This document shows, one piece after another, positions 23,062 through 51,989 of a stretch of DNA of 64,000 nucleotides. The DNA is from Physella acuta. Lineage: Eukaryota; Mollusca; Gastropoda; Physidae. The stretch lies in assembly GCF_028476545.1 (NCBI RefSeq), contig NW_026731936.1:1-64000 (forward strand), in the 5' to 3' direction. The notes under the pieces are model-generated. The model did not search any database. It had not been told where the DNA came from and saw only the letters and a program-made list of their open reading frames with translations. The translations under genes and the position numbers were made by a program. Numbering within the stretch: the stretch's first letter is position 1; every line of letters begins with the position of its first letter.

Positions 23062-23671
23062 CCAAAAAACATGTCTACCGTCCCATTCAACGAAATATAA
23101 TTATATACTTTTTCCAGTGTCCGCCCCCTCCCCGAAAATTTTACCCCCGCCCCCGAAAATTTCAAGTACCCCACCCCTCTCCGGGGAGGAAAAAGTCTGA
23201 AAGAAACACTGGTGTCGCGCTTAGCCACTACGCGAAGAATTGCATTAAAGAAATTGCGAGAAAACCACTTTTTAGATTAGACACATTAATTAGGCGGTAA
23301 TTTTATTATAGAGTATCGATGAGGAAACCACCCCCCCACCCCCCCCCCACCCCACCCCCCCACCCCACCCCCCCCCCCCCCACCCCCCACCCCCCACCCC
23401 CCACTCCCAAAAAAAACATGTCTACCGTCCCATTCAACGAAATATAATTATATACTTTTTCCAGTGTCCGCCCCCCTCCCCGAAAATTCTACCCCCGCCC
23501 CCGAAAATTTCAATTACCCCCACCCCTTTCCGGGGAGGAAAAAGTCTGAAAGAAACACTGGTGTCGCGCTTAGCCACTACCCGAAGAATTGCATTAAAGA
23601 AATTGCAAGAAAACCACTTTTGAGATTAGACACATTAATTAGGCGGTAATTTTATTATAGAGTATCGATGA
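23062..23671. repeat. Tandem duplication of about 262 bp with MITE-like content
   Basis: 23,062-23,323 and 23,407-23,671 are near-identical (CATGTCTACCGTCCCATTCA ... TTATAGAGTATCGATGA), separated by C-rich sequence. Each contains a family-A MITE end (GTCTGAAAGAAACACTG). CCCCACCCCC-type runs precede both copies. Confidence 0.8.
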
Positions 23672-23959
23672 AGACATTTCTTTTGAATTGGGGAGGGGGG
23701 TTGGGGCTTAGACGTTCTTACGCGGGGGTGGGGCTTCGCCCCTACCCGAAGAATTGTATGCAAGAAACTCTTCACGCAAACCACTTAGATTAGACAACAT
23801 TTCCTCTTTATTCAATGTTTACGCCAGAATCAATGACGTCATTATATTACTGTGAGATTATTTTCAACTCTATGCTAAATGTGTCGACGTCATACTTCGT
23901 TTTTCGAATTACTATGCATGTTTTTAAATTGCTTGTCTTTTCTCTAGAGCGTTCTTGTC

Positions 23960-23963
23960 AGAC

Positions 23964-24005
<42 letters not shown>
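23960..24005. repeat. (GATA)n microsatellite
   Basis: About ten GATA units. They extend the minus-strand FLYWCH frame into a meaningless Leu-Ser-Ile-Tyr tail. Confidence 0.95.
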
Positions 24006-24006
<1 letters not shown>

Positions 24007-24170
24007 CAGACAGCGAAACTATTATTATAGATTGCTTTGCATTCTGCCTTGTTGCGTCTTTTGGAACACTCAAATGACACAACGCCGTTCGACAGATCTT
24101 TTTGCTTGACATAAACATAGCCTTCAAAAATCACCTTTAAATTGCCTTTATTGGATTGAACAAACTCCAT
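24007..24170 (-). pseudogene. FLYWCH zinc-finger N-terminal fragment
   Basis: Minus-strand frame MEFVQSNKGNLKVIFEGYVY, then VKQKDLSNGVVSFEC, then SKRRNKAECKAIY. It has the FLYWCH order: an F..S..G strand, GYVY, then C and C spaced as in the finger. The histidine half is at 22,902. Disrupted by later insertion. Confidence 0.55.
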
Positions 24171-24313
24171 TCCAGAAATTATACGATTTGTGGAGAAATA
24201 AATTTGATGTTGTATTTATACCATGCTTCTGTGTGCCAAGGTGGATATGAACCAAACTTCCGTCGGTGAATCTCTCACATCTTTTGTATTGTTAAATATG
24301 TGTTGCTTTGATC

Positions 24314-24528
24314 CAGAGTTTCTTCCAGGCATCTCTTCGGGGGGGGGGCGAAGCCCCCCCCCCCGAAAATTTTTTACCGCCCCCCCCCCCCCGAACGAAA
24401 TGAAATTTATATAATTTATATAGAAAATATATACTTTTAACAGTGTCCGCCCCCCCGAAGAAAGTCTACCGCCCCCCCCGAAAATTTCAAGTGCCCCCCC
24501 CGGAGAAAAAAGTCTGGAAGAAACACTG
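24314..24528. mobile_element. hAT MITE (family A) with exact target duplication
   Basis: Ends CAGAGTTTCTTCCAG and, in reverse complement, CAGTGTTTCTTCCAG. The 8-bp duplication CTTTGATC is exact (24,306-24,313, 24,529-24,536). The interior is dominated by C and G runs around a conserved AT-rich middle (AAATTTATATAATTTATATA). Confidence 0.9.
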
Positions 24529-24845
24529 CTTTGATCCGCATGGCTCCCACATGTGGATGACCTATATCTAAGGTGTTGTCGGTACCCGATCTTTGATCAA
24601 ATACAACTAAGATCACTACTTGATTTTGAATAGCATTTTTTTAGGTAGAAACTATTTTCTTAGTCGTAAAAAAATTAAATTAATTTAATGTCATTTTAAA
24701 ATATTTTTTGATTCACATAATCGTTTTTATTTCTTTATATAAATCTCAGTCCGGGGGTTATTATCCGGGGGGTTTATGTCGCGGGGGTTTTTTGTCCAGG
24801 GGGTTTATATCGCGGGGGGGGGGGGGTGTCCAGGGGGTTTATATA

Positions 24846-25566
24846 ATTTTGATGTGTGTAAAGTGTTTTTGACAACATATGCACTCAAAGTGGGTTAAAT
24901 GTAATAGCGATAGTCTCAAGCATTTGGGCTATTTAATAGATTGTCTATTCATTGAGATTGCAAAGTTGGATAGAGTGTTTATTTTTTAGCGCAATTTCCA
25001 TTCTGGAGAATTGCGTTTATTAACCCGTCATTTCTGGATGTAGGCATTAGTAGGCATTTTTATCCAACCACACCACACGCGTCATCACGTTCAATAGCTG
25101 CACCATCACGTTCAATGGCTGCGACATCACGTTCGGTAGCTAGGCGGGCAATGGTTTTTAGTCATGTAACTCTATTGTAAATAAAACATGTAAAATACTG
25201 AAAAAATAATTAATAAAAAACGTTTTAATAACTAACCAATGGTTTTACTAACCCTGCTCTTGATTTACGCTACGACAGAGCTATTTTTAGATACCATAAG
25301 GAAATTGCGCTAAAATTGTCACTAGACTTTTTAATTACCTTGTTTATTGTGTTTGATACAGTGTTAAAATATTATTACGTTTTAATTGTATGTACTCATT
25401 TAATTTCTTTAATGACTTTTTCAAATGTCTGTATCTCTACTTTTAGATTGCTATATCTGATTGAATGTTGTGTAACTAGTAAAATTATGCATGGCTCAGT
25501 TTTAATTTATTTATGTTTTAGTTTAAGATGTTGTACGTATTTGGTTCATTAGCCGCTTAATTGCTT
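24846..25566. other. Non-coding, shared with 51,990-52,370
   Basis: Landmark AATAGCGATAGTCTCAAGCA is common to both units. No gene recognised. Confidence 0.5.
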
Positions 25567-26160
25567 GTTTTTTTTATTTTCTCGTATATCCAGAATATAG
25601 AGAAAGTATTGTAATCGTGCAAAAAATCGAGATTTTTGCAAATATCGACGTTTCACACCTCCCTGAGTAGGATAAACATAATTTTGTGTGTGTATGTGTG
25701 TACGTGAGTGTGTGTGTATCTGTATCTGTAAACACGATAACTTGTGTACCGTTACAGCTAGGTTGATGCCATTTTATATACAATTATTATATCAAATTGT
25801 AGATCCGTATTAACTTTTCAGCGATTTCTGATAATTGGAAGATAACTTTTTCTACTTTCAATTCTTCAAAATTCTTTCAAAAGCGTATAACTTTAGAACT
25901 ATTTCAGATTGATAAATGAAATTTTACATATAAGTAACAGATATAAATTTCTGCCTTCTGTGAAATTTTGAGTTATTTCCGTTGACCCGAAGTAGTAATT
26001 TTCCTATTTCCGATTTCTCAAAAAACTCATGAATTTATAAAGTACTAATATTATCTGTCACTATTATGCACATTTTGTTTGGCGTTCTATGGTGTGCAAT
26101 TCTTTTTTCTACGATATTCTATTCTATTCTAAAAAAAATTAAATTATTAAAAATTAATTT
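25567..26160. repeat. Dispersed repeat R1, copy 2
   Basis: TTTTCTCGTATATCCAGAAT, then GAGAAAGTATTGTAATCGTG, a TG-rich tract, AGATCCGTATTAACTTTT and GCACATTTTGTTTGGCGTTC, as in 5,330-5,935. Confidence 0.65.
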
Positions 26161-27104
26161 AAAATATTGTCTCTATCCCGAGTCTCCACCCCCTTTAGTG
26201 TTGTGTAAGAATATTCGAAGAAATTTTTGGGAAGATCACTCCCGGTTTATTTTTTCTTGTTCTTCGTTCGCAATAGTAATAGTGGTTGAATTTACCTCCA
26301 ACGGTATTAAGTATCACGTGTCAATATGTTACTCAAAATATGGCCCAATAGCTCCAATGTCAGACTACATCTTTATTTCTGATGTCCATCTAGATCCTTT
26401 GTGTCATTAAAGGACATTATGCTTGGCAGCATTAGCTTGATTTTGGTGTTTTCTCTCCTTGGCTTCTGGTGTGAGCCATCACGCTCTCCTGCCTGATAAC
26501 ACCTTCCTCTTCACAAAGTACATTTGGAGCGGATTTTAAGTTTCGCAGTATTTTCTATTACTGCAAGTCTCCGTGATATGAAACATTAACTTTAATTAAT
26601 AAACGAAGCCTCCGTTTTAAAAGATTTTCTCTAGAATTAATATTGGTTGTTTTAACATATAGGCTATCATATGTTTTATTTTACAATCACAGTAACGATT
26701 TTGTACAGCGTGTAGAAAAAATTAAGGAATACAGAGTTATTTTCTGGAAGGAAATTAAAAAGACTGAACTGCTGAACAATACAGTCAAATATTATAAGCA
26801 TAAGGCACTTTTAATATGTGTTGTAACAATGGAAATTATTATAAACTACTTTACAATGCTTTAAGTGATTGAATGCTCTGTTAAATACAAATCACAACTA
26901 GCAAATGAGTATTTATTATAGTAAATTTTTAATTACAGGAGAAAATAGTTAACGTAACATCTTAGATTTAACGTGCTTCAACAAAAAATAAAATACTTGG
27001 AAACAAAAAAAAATATAACATTTTAATTTCAAACACCAAGCGTGATAATATATACTTGCATAAACAAAAGAAAATGTTATTTAAACTTAGTTAAACGGTA
27101 CACG
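26161..27104. other. Non-coding, partly shared with 52,400-53,010
   Basis: Several blocks (AAGTATCACGTGTCAATATG; GAAGCCTCCG; AATTTCAAACACCAAGCGTG) recur at 52.4-53.0 kb. No exon recognised. Confidence 0.45.
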
Positions 27105-27869
27105 TCCAGTGGCGTAGCTACCGTAAAACTAGCGTAAGCAAGGCATAGCGGCCCAAGGTACATAAAGGGCCCTTTCCCCTCTTGAAGAATTAAAACCTTT
27201 TCATTGGAATTCTCATATTTTTTACATAACTACTTTTAAACAGAAAACGGTTAAAAGTAAAAAAAAAACAACGAAAAACCCAGTCGTTTCTAACTGTACA
27301 GGAAGTGTGATTCAGTGTGTGTATGTAGAGGGAGAAGGTTCTAACAGTAATCCGTAACAAAAACACTTCAGGCGTTGCTGCTTTGTCGTGCAAGACATTG
27401 AGAGAATAAGCCTAAAATTAAATTTGAACTTTGACTTGTAATTTTAAATGCATCGCTAAAAACTTCAAAACTGACTTGGAAATTCCCTATTCCCCCCACC
27501 CCCCATCCCAGACAGACCTCCCTACTAAACGGCTGCTTTCCCCGAAATTACGTCCAATTAAACATCAATGATAACAAATGAACCGTTTTTTTTAAATGAC
27601 TACAATGGACAGTGTTTTCACAACAAGCGAAGTCAAACATTTATCAATGTTTTTCTACTAATGTTTACCTTAATGACATTTTATTTTTAAATCTTATTAA
27701 TCTTTAATTTATATTGCACTACTAACACCATACGTTTTTGTTTTCATCCAATCGCCAAAAAACTCTGGAAAGTCGTTGTTTTTATTCTAGACATTTTTCT
27801 TAAAAGGTGCATGAAAGAAACTCAGAATTTTTGTAGGTTTCTGCCATTTAATTTGAAATTTATTTCGGT
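27105..27869. other. Non-coding; isolated hAT-like end at 27,106
   Basis: CAGTGGCGTAGCTACC at 27,106 looks like one end of a hAT element, but I found no partner end. The rest is unremarkable AT-rich sequence with no gene seen. Confidence 0.35.
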
Positions 27870-28545
27870 GTGCGATCCCGGCAGTAAGATCACCCGGAGT
27901 TCCCCAGCCGCTATATTGATACATAAGGTTCAGTTGATTGGGTGTCTGGCCCCGCGGGTCAGCGTTACTTCTTGATCCAGTGGTCAAACGGCACATGTGC
28001 ATTAGCTGGCGCCCCGGCGGTCGTGAAACCCGCTATTCGTTTTAATTTGCGCCATACACTCGGCATACGGAGTGATACTAAAAAGATGTGTTCTCCAGCG
28101 CTTCAGTAGTGGTAACGATTCGTCACCCCGAGTTACTCAACGGCCACCTGAATACAAAGTTTCAGTTAAATGCGCGTCCTGCAGGATCAGGGTTACTACT
28201 TCACTCAACGGTCAAACTGCAACAATGGCGGCTTTCGACGCTCCCCCCCCCCCCCCCCGGCGTACGGATGACATCAATCATGCAAATATTCTATAAAATG
28301 GTCACGGTAGGACTCTACGTTCGATGATTAAACTGAACCAGGGGTTGCACCAGGCTACCTGCGGTAGCGTAATCGGTCACTCTCGCGACACCCCTGACAT
28401 CGAAAGGTATTCAACCTCACTATTACAGAGGATGATTAACGTTCACTCAATGCTTTCGTACAGCACGCGTCTGAGCTTTAGTGTGAACAAACACTTACAA
28501 AAAGTTTTTCTACACTGGTATGTAGGACTAGATCGCAGCAACGAG
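27870..28545. repeat. GC-richer block with diverged units about 230 bp apart
   Basis: ATCACCCGGAGTTCCCC (27,889) and GTCACCCCGAGTTACTC (28,121) begin related stretches that both continue through TTCAGTT.., GGTCAGCGTTACT / GATCAGGGTTACTA and GTGGTCAAAC / CGGTCAAACTG. Much richer in CpG than its surroundings. No protein or RNA gene recognised. Confidence 0.4.
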
Positions 28546-28589
28546 GAAGGGTACGCTAGTTAGTTTAAACATTCTTTAACATTCCCCGG

Positions 28590-28775
28590 TGATCGCCTAA
28601 ATGGGTTGGAAAAACAAATTGAAAGTTGGAGGGGGTTGTGAAAATCAAAAGTTCGAGGAGAGGGTGGTGCAAGTCGAAAGTTTGAGGAGGGGTGGGTGAA
28701 AATCGAAAGTTTGAGGGGTGGGGGTGAAAATCGAAAGTTTGACCCCGGGCGCCTGGAAGGGTCGCTACGCTTCTG
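28590..28775. mobile_element. hAT MITE (family B), inverted copy
   Basis: Array of AAAATCGAAAGTTTGAGG units ending in GGAAGGGTCGCTACGCTTCTG, the reverse complement of the CAGAGGCGTAGCGACC end. The left end is unclear. Confidence 0.65.
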
Positions 28776-29002
28776 TGTCTATGATAGAATTTTAAAATCT
28801 TATTATGATGATGTTAATTTGTTAGGAAACAAATTGTAGATATGTCCATTATGTCAGTGGCTTGGCCATTTTAAGTATCAAACTTACAGAAGCAGCTAAA
28901 ATAGATCTCAATGAACATATTGATCATTTTGTAAAATTAAAAGCATGAATAAAAAACCCAGATCTAAATAAATCATGAACAATTTTTAAAATTGTGTTTG
29001 GT

Positions 29003-29219
29003 TAGTGGCGTCACAATGTCGGATGTTCCCCTGTGTGTTTACTAAAGGTGTCACCCATCGTTCTAAAAAAAAAAGCATTTTCGGTGGGGTGTGAGCACTC
29101 TCTCATTAATACAACATAGTTTTGACAGTAAACTGTACAATGTTCTGTTAAAATGTCAAACATAATTGTTGTCATCTGATGTGTACAGCACTCCTGTCCA
29201 CCGCCTTGTGACGCTACTT
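29003..29219. mobile_element. hAT-type MITE with exact 8-bp target duplication
   Basis: Ends TAGTGGCGTCACAATG and, in reverse complement, AAGTAGCGTCACAAGG. TGTTTGGT is repeated exactly at 28,995-29,002 and 29,220-29,227. A related right end occurs at 61,455-61,475. Confidence 0.75.
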
Positions 29220-29534
29220 TGTTTGGTTACTTAAAAAAAACAACACATTAACTGTAAGCCTGTAATATTTTTCAAAAACTACGGGATAGTAGCAGTAGTA
29301 GGCCTACATAATAATATAGTATAAATACATAAACAGAACGTATAAATAAATGTACAGAATATTTCTATTATTTATAACTATCCATCGAAAGTAGCAGTTG
29401 ATCTCTTCGTTTAACTGATAAATTTTGCATAAGGGCCCGACATATCTTAGCTATGTCACAGTACAAATCCTTATAATTAGCAGAGCAACCAATAGATAAA
29501 AAAAAACTTCCCTTTGTAAATGACGTCCTAATAT

Positions 29535-46565
<17,031 letters not shown>

Positions 46566-47724
46566 GTTAAGGACGTGCACTTGTCTCGTCATTAAATATT
46601 TCAGACGCCTTAACCTGAAAATATAATTAATGGCATCTGAAAATATATCTATATACTACTAAAACTCAAGTTTGTTTACATGTTTGAATATATTTTTTTG
46701 TTTGTTTTTGTCCGTTTGGTTAAAGGAGAGAATCTGCACTATGTGTAGAGCTGTGAAATAATATTTAAGTAGAGAACAATTTTCTATTTTTTAAAAAGGC
46801 TGTTAATCACAAATTATTTTAAAGACGTTAATTAATCTATTGATTTATTCATTGGTAGATTAACCACATAAAAGTTCAGAACAATTAGCTTACTTATAGT
46901 GAAGTCAAATGATTTATTTACGTTTTACAACAATAATGGCGGCTTCCGTACAATATTTTGTTGCTATTTGAAAATTATAACGCATTATATAGCTAATTTT
47001 CTGTCGGCTATAGTTTTAACGATAATTCCGTTTGCTATTTTATTACGTTCCAGCAGTTATATCAATTTTCAACAGTGCTTTTCATTTAAATATACAATAA
47101 ATTTCTCTAGATCTAGAATATAAAGATCAGCTGTCGAAGCGAGTTATTTATAGATCTAGAATCTAGGTCAAACCAAAATTAATTAGTTCAAATTAAAAAG
47201 CATTTTAAAATCAGAATAAATTATTGATTATTGAGTTTCTTTATTAAACTATTTTAGTCTTTTAATATTTGATATAAATCTTTTGTTTTTTAGCTTCACG
47301 AATCATCTAATTCAAGAATACAAGTTATTTATCTATCTACAAGATAACTGGACTTAACAAAACCAGTCGTAGAATCTAGATAACTTACTATCTAGACTCT
47401 AGACCTGTATAATAATGAATTTTTATACTAAACTATTTCACAGCTTCATTATTTTATATAAATCTGTGTTTGCTTAGCTATGAATGGGCTAATTTAAGAT
47501 ACAATTTATATTGAGATAATACTAGATCTAGTGCCTATTTGCGTAAATCAAGTTTCTTAAGCAGACTCAAAACTTTTTATACAGAGTGCAAAAAAACGTT
47601 ATAGTGACGATCCTAGATAGCTTAGGTGATAGTGTAATATATGCTACCATGCGGGGGGCACGGGTGCTAGACACATCATGTCAATGTTATTTTTTTTAAA
47701 TTTTTTTTTTTAGATGTGATTGGT
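46566..47724. other. Upstream flank of the right galectin copy
   Basis: Matches 9,688-10,684, with the same TCTAGATCTAG palindromic words near 47,105-47,165 and additional ones to 47,400. No further exon recognised. Confidence 0.4.
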
Positions 47725-48095
47725 AGTTGCCTATCGGAACTCTGCGGGATACAGGCCAGGTGAAGTCGAGTTCACCTGTTTCTTCGTCCTCAGCATATGA
47801 CGTGGATAGTGTGGTCAGAGCAATGCTCGGCAAAATATTATTTTTTAAACGATAAAACATGTTGTCTGAGACTTGGCAGAACACTGGGTAGGTGAAGTAG
47901 AGTTGGGTAGGTGTATAGTTCACCTGTGACGTCAGCATATGAAGAGATAGTGTGTTCAGACCCATGATCAGCCGAAATATGTGTTTTCAAAGACAAAAAC
48001 ATGTCTGAGTTGGGAAGACACTGGGCGGGTGAAGTAGAGTTGACCTGTTTTTGTGACCTCGGCATATGTAGAGATTGTGTTCAGCCGAAGTCGGT
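47725..48095. repeat. Tandem repeat, units of about 130-150 bp, right copy
   Basis: Partner of 10,685-11,045, with AGGTGAAGTAGAG cores at 47,885 and 48,007, a variant (AGGTGAAGTCGAG) at 47,758, and a related core at 48,376. Confidence 0.7.
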
Positions 48096-48886
48096 GTTTT
48101 TAAAAGACAAAAAAGTTTGAGGTTGACATCTTTTTGAGTGTGGGGTCTGGTTTTTTGTGACGATCAGTGACAGACGTGATGTTTTTTATGGATGATCCCG
48201 AAACCCACAGTTATCCAAGGGATGACGGGTAGTCTAGTTACATTTAGTAAATACATTTTACTGGCTTGTATTAATACGAATGTACGCATTAACAGATTGA
48301 ATTTACTTATTCAAATCCTGTTTTAGAAGATCATCATCATCTTTTCCCGTTTGTACCCAGCACACAGGGGAAAATGAAGTAGAGTTCTTCAGTGCACAAT
48401 AAAGTAAAATTGTGTTAGAAAACAAAAAGATTGCATAGCTAAAAAATATGACTAAAATTTGGTTAAACATTTTCTATTCTGTACGTATAAACAAACATCT
48501 TTTTTGAATTAAAAATGTCTTCCTGCACCTACCTCTTGCCACGCAGGATAGAAACTGCGGTGGAAAAAGAAAATTAAAATGTCATTTGCAGATGTTACCT
48601 ATGTTTGTTTGCAGTGGCGGATATTATAATCACAATAGGATAGTACAGCTGTATACCAGTTTAACGTACTTAATGGTACCCATTAAGTGCCTTCGTTTAA
48701 AATATTCGTTTTGTAACCAAACACTCAAATAATTGGGTTTATTTTCATGAATGACATGACATACACGCAAATCCGGTTACACAATTCTTACTAAGATTAA
48801 CTTAGCAATTCCAAACTTGTTTGTGTCCTTCCGTCTCACAGTCCGTCCGTCTATACAATTTGAAGTGTGATCTATATTATGTAGAG

Positions 48887-50487
48887 CACGGGTTCCCAAT
48901 CTGGGGGTCGCGACCCCCCCCCCCCTGGGGGTCGTGAAGTTCTTTCTTGGGGGTCGCCAACTGGTATACTTAACCTTAGTAATTTGAAACAAAACATAAA
49001 TATTTAGAAGAATTTTTTTAAATTCGGCTTCATTAACATCACCGGAAATGTAATAGACAAGAAACAAAGCGCACTGTACAAAGTTGTTCTCAGTCACGCA
49101 TCTATGAAATCTTCAAAACTAAAACGTCATTTGAGACCAGTCATTCGGAACACACAAAAAATATATGGAGTTCTTTCGTTGGTAAGAAGCTAGTTGCAAA
49201 CGCCATAGACTTGATCGAACAGGAAGTTTTCACCAGCATTAGTGCAAGCATCAAATGAAATCGCGATAGAAAATGCCAAGCGAAAAAAAAAAACAATAGG
49301 AGAAAATCTCATAAAACGCTGCATGTACGTAAATGTTAAATAACACATTTTTATTGAAATTAAGCTTTCACCATTGTTTGCTTTTCAAGTTGATAAATCA
49401 ACAGACATGAGTTCGTGTTGGCAGTTGCTGGTCTGTGTCTATATTCATGCGGATGATAGCAAAGAAGAGTTGCTATTTTGTGGAGATAGCATCAAGAAAA
49501 TAAATACGTTTTTTTTAAACGGGATGATTAAAATGGGTTAGAACGGCTTTGGGGGTTTGTACGGATGGTGCGCCATCTATGTTTAGCTCAAAATCGGGCT
49601 AACAGAAAAGATTTAGCTCCCTAACCACTGCCCTAACCAATCGACATCAAGAGTCCATTGCTAGTATAAGTCGTAAATTATATAAAATCTGGAGCCTTCA
49701 AAGAACTGAGCAAAAACATTAATATAGATCTCGAGGTGCTGCTCTTCGACACTACAGTACGCTGGCTGTCAAACGAAATGTTGTAAATTGTGTTTTTGAA
49801 TTGAAATCTGAAATCAAATTGTTCTTGGAAGTGCAAAGGAAACAAGAATTTTTGGTATACTTAAAACGACATAGAGTGGTTGGAGAGAGTATCATACCTA
49901 GCAGATGTGTTCGAACATCAAGATAAGCTTAACCTGAAGATTCATGGAAAATAAACGAATATTATTACTTTCCATGAGCTGCAAAATCGGTAAAGAAAAT
50001 AAATCTTGGAAATATTGTAAATTTGTGAAACTCTGCGGCGTGGTAGATGAATCTGATAGTGAGATAATTAAAAATTAAAAATTTGAAAGAAGCAATTTCT
50101 GGGCATTTTGAATCTCTTGAAAACGAACTGCATCGCTATTTCTTATACCCAAACTTAAAATTTATTGACTTTTCGAGAATATATTTTCAACACTATTCTT
50201 CGATTAAAAAGAAAATTAAGATAATTATAATGACATAGGTTGGCGTTAACAAACATTTTTTTAAAATTAAAAACTTAACCATGAAAGTTTAGTGAATAGT
50301 ATGCAATTTTACTCATGCTATTAAAACAGTTATCAAGAGTAGTTAATATTGAAAGTCTAATAGGAAATCTTATTTTAGTGCTTATTACTTTCCATACTTA
50401 TTTCGGCTTTTTAATTCTATGGGGGTCGCGGGTCACTTACTTTTTTATAAAAGGGGGTCGCCACTCGAAAAAGTTTGGGAACCACTG
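48887..50487 (+). mobile_element. Decayed ZBED-type hAT transposon
   Basis: Ends CACGGGTTCCCAATC and, in reverse complement, CAGTGGTTCCCAAACTTTTT. The exact 8-bp target duplication ATGTAGAG lies at 48,879-48,886 and 50,488-50,495. The left unit has the empty site near 20,968. Plus-strand pieces of a ZBED5-like transposase are readable: HASMKSSKLKRHL, QVDKSTDMSSCWQLLVCVYI, TDGAPSM, TTVRWLSNEM, YLADVFEHQDKLNLKIHGK. Many frameshifts and stops, so it is old as a coding unit. Confidence 0.9.
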
Positions 50488-50495
50488 ATGTAGAG

Positions 50496-51190
50496 TGATT
50501 AATGTACACCCAAGGCTTCATACGGAGAGCCCTGGGGCATGCTGGGTGTAGCGTTGGTAAACCCGTGCTCCGAGAAATATGATTCAAGAAATATAGCAAT
50601 GTTTACATTTAGATAACTCAGATTTAGAAAACAAGGTCAGGCTTCTAATAACATAGTATTGGTAACACATTGATGAAACTCTCTTAAAATATTAGATCAT
50701 TTTTTTTCTTCTGAGATCGCGGCAACGCTAGGGAACGAACTCGCTAGTAAATAATTATATAAATGAAAGTATGTTTGGGGTAGGATTTTGGTTTATTAGT
50801 ACTTTATGTATGACTTCAACTTTCATCAGATCACCTTGAAACTTTGAGGAGTTTATGACAATTATCTAGGGGAGTTTGCTGTGAAAAGAAAAATTTCAAA
50901 CCTTATAGGAGCGGCGCCAAAGCAGGTTAAGATTTAGCGACCCGAACTTTACAGTGATATATATGGTGACTACGTTCAATAGACAATGGATATGTTATTG
51001 ATCGATTACTATATGTAATCAGGCTCGTCCTCTAGTGCAATGACAGTGTGAGATTTCGCGCCCCGGGTTCCTCTGTGAATACTATAGCTCTCGCGTTAAA
51101 GAGTGCAATACACTATGTTTAATAAGGGCTACCCTAGTCGTTTAATAAATCGAATAAGGCACGTATTTCGGCAACTCGGCACTGTGTCAT
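50496..51190. repeat. Third copy of the 19.3/21.4 kb segment
   Basis: Matches 21,420-22,070. It lacks the family-C MITE, so it represents the pre-insertion state. Confidence 0.75.
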
Positions 51191-51989
51191 TTTGGCCTTA
51201 GTTCCAGTGTATTCGGTATTTTTCTGTGTCAAATTTTAATAACGTGTAGGTTGTGCTGATTACTTAGGTACATTATCCAGTGTTAGTAGTTTCAGTGTGT
51301 TATTCCTAAAATCATAAGTTGGGCCTTTCATTATTGTATATTTTCACACAGCTATTTATTATTTAGACTTGATTACTTATTAGAATGTTTTGGATTGATT
51401 AAAACGTTTATTAGTTGCACCAAGTCTTCGTATTTGTTTTTACCCTAGACATTAGATTCGAGTCCACGAAGAGTTGTTGTTTTCTTGTAGTCCTTTTAGT
51501 TTCGTATGTCATCAGTCTAAGACCATCCAAAACGAATCCGAGTATTGCGTTTTCTTTATCAGTGGTAGAGGTACGTAATAGGAGAGCTTTCTGTGACTTC
51601 CCCTGGGGTCGCCAAGGTTTATGCTACCTCACTACTACCGACGCTGATGAACGTACACTCAAGGCTATCCTACACATCACGCCCTGTGACGTCTTAGTGG
51701 TAGTGTTGAAAAAAAGAACGATTCGAGAAGCACTGATGAACATCGTCTTAAAATATTGCGTCAGTCTTTCTTTGAACGATCCTTCCACTGACAGCACCAA
51801 AGGGAGAAATGTCTTTGTATGCCCGCACGTCGAACTTTGATGTATTTTTCCACAATTTATTTTAAACATGTTTAAAATTGTGAATAATATTCATGTACAT
51901 GATGCAATTATTAATTAATGTTATTCGTTGATTCTGTGGTGGTCTGTTTCTAGGTCATAGATATGTGGTTATGACTTGGTAATTTTACT
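51191..51989. other. Unit-specific sequence, no recognised gene
   Basis: Replaces the place held by the MULE-like relic in the left unit. A 141-codon plus frame (51,415-51,840, MHQVFVFVFTLDIRF...) has no motif I recognise. The opposite strand is also open in part, so coding is doubtful. Confidence 0.3.

Larger units (their letters stand above)
22375..24845 (-). mobile_element. MULE-like relic with FLYWCH coding pieces and minisatellite ends
   Basis: Inverted arrays of about 16-bp units (ATAAACCCCCTGGAC at 22,375-22,491; GTCCAGGGGGTTTATAT at 24,752-24,845) bound about 2.5 kb that is absent from the right unit. On the minus strand the interior has a FLYWCH zinc-finger start (24,170-24,007) and the segment that follows a FLYWCH domain in MULE-type proteins (22,902-22,584). 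A (GATA)n tract, a tandem duplication and a hAT MITE lie inside. No DDE transposase core was found. FLYWCH fingers are typical of animal MULEs, so the class is inferred from that and from the inverted ends. Confidence 0.55.

Noticed and set aside
22700-23228. Pro/His-rich and Gly/Trp-rich frames on opposite strands
   Set aside because: They come from CCCCACCCCC runs and switch with run length, so they are composition artefacts.
51415-51840. 141-codon plus-strand gene
   Set aside because: No motif, no splice support, overlapping frame on the opposite strand, and no counterpart in the left unit.
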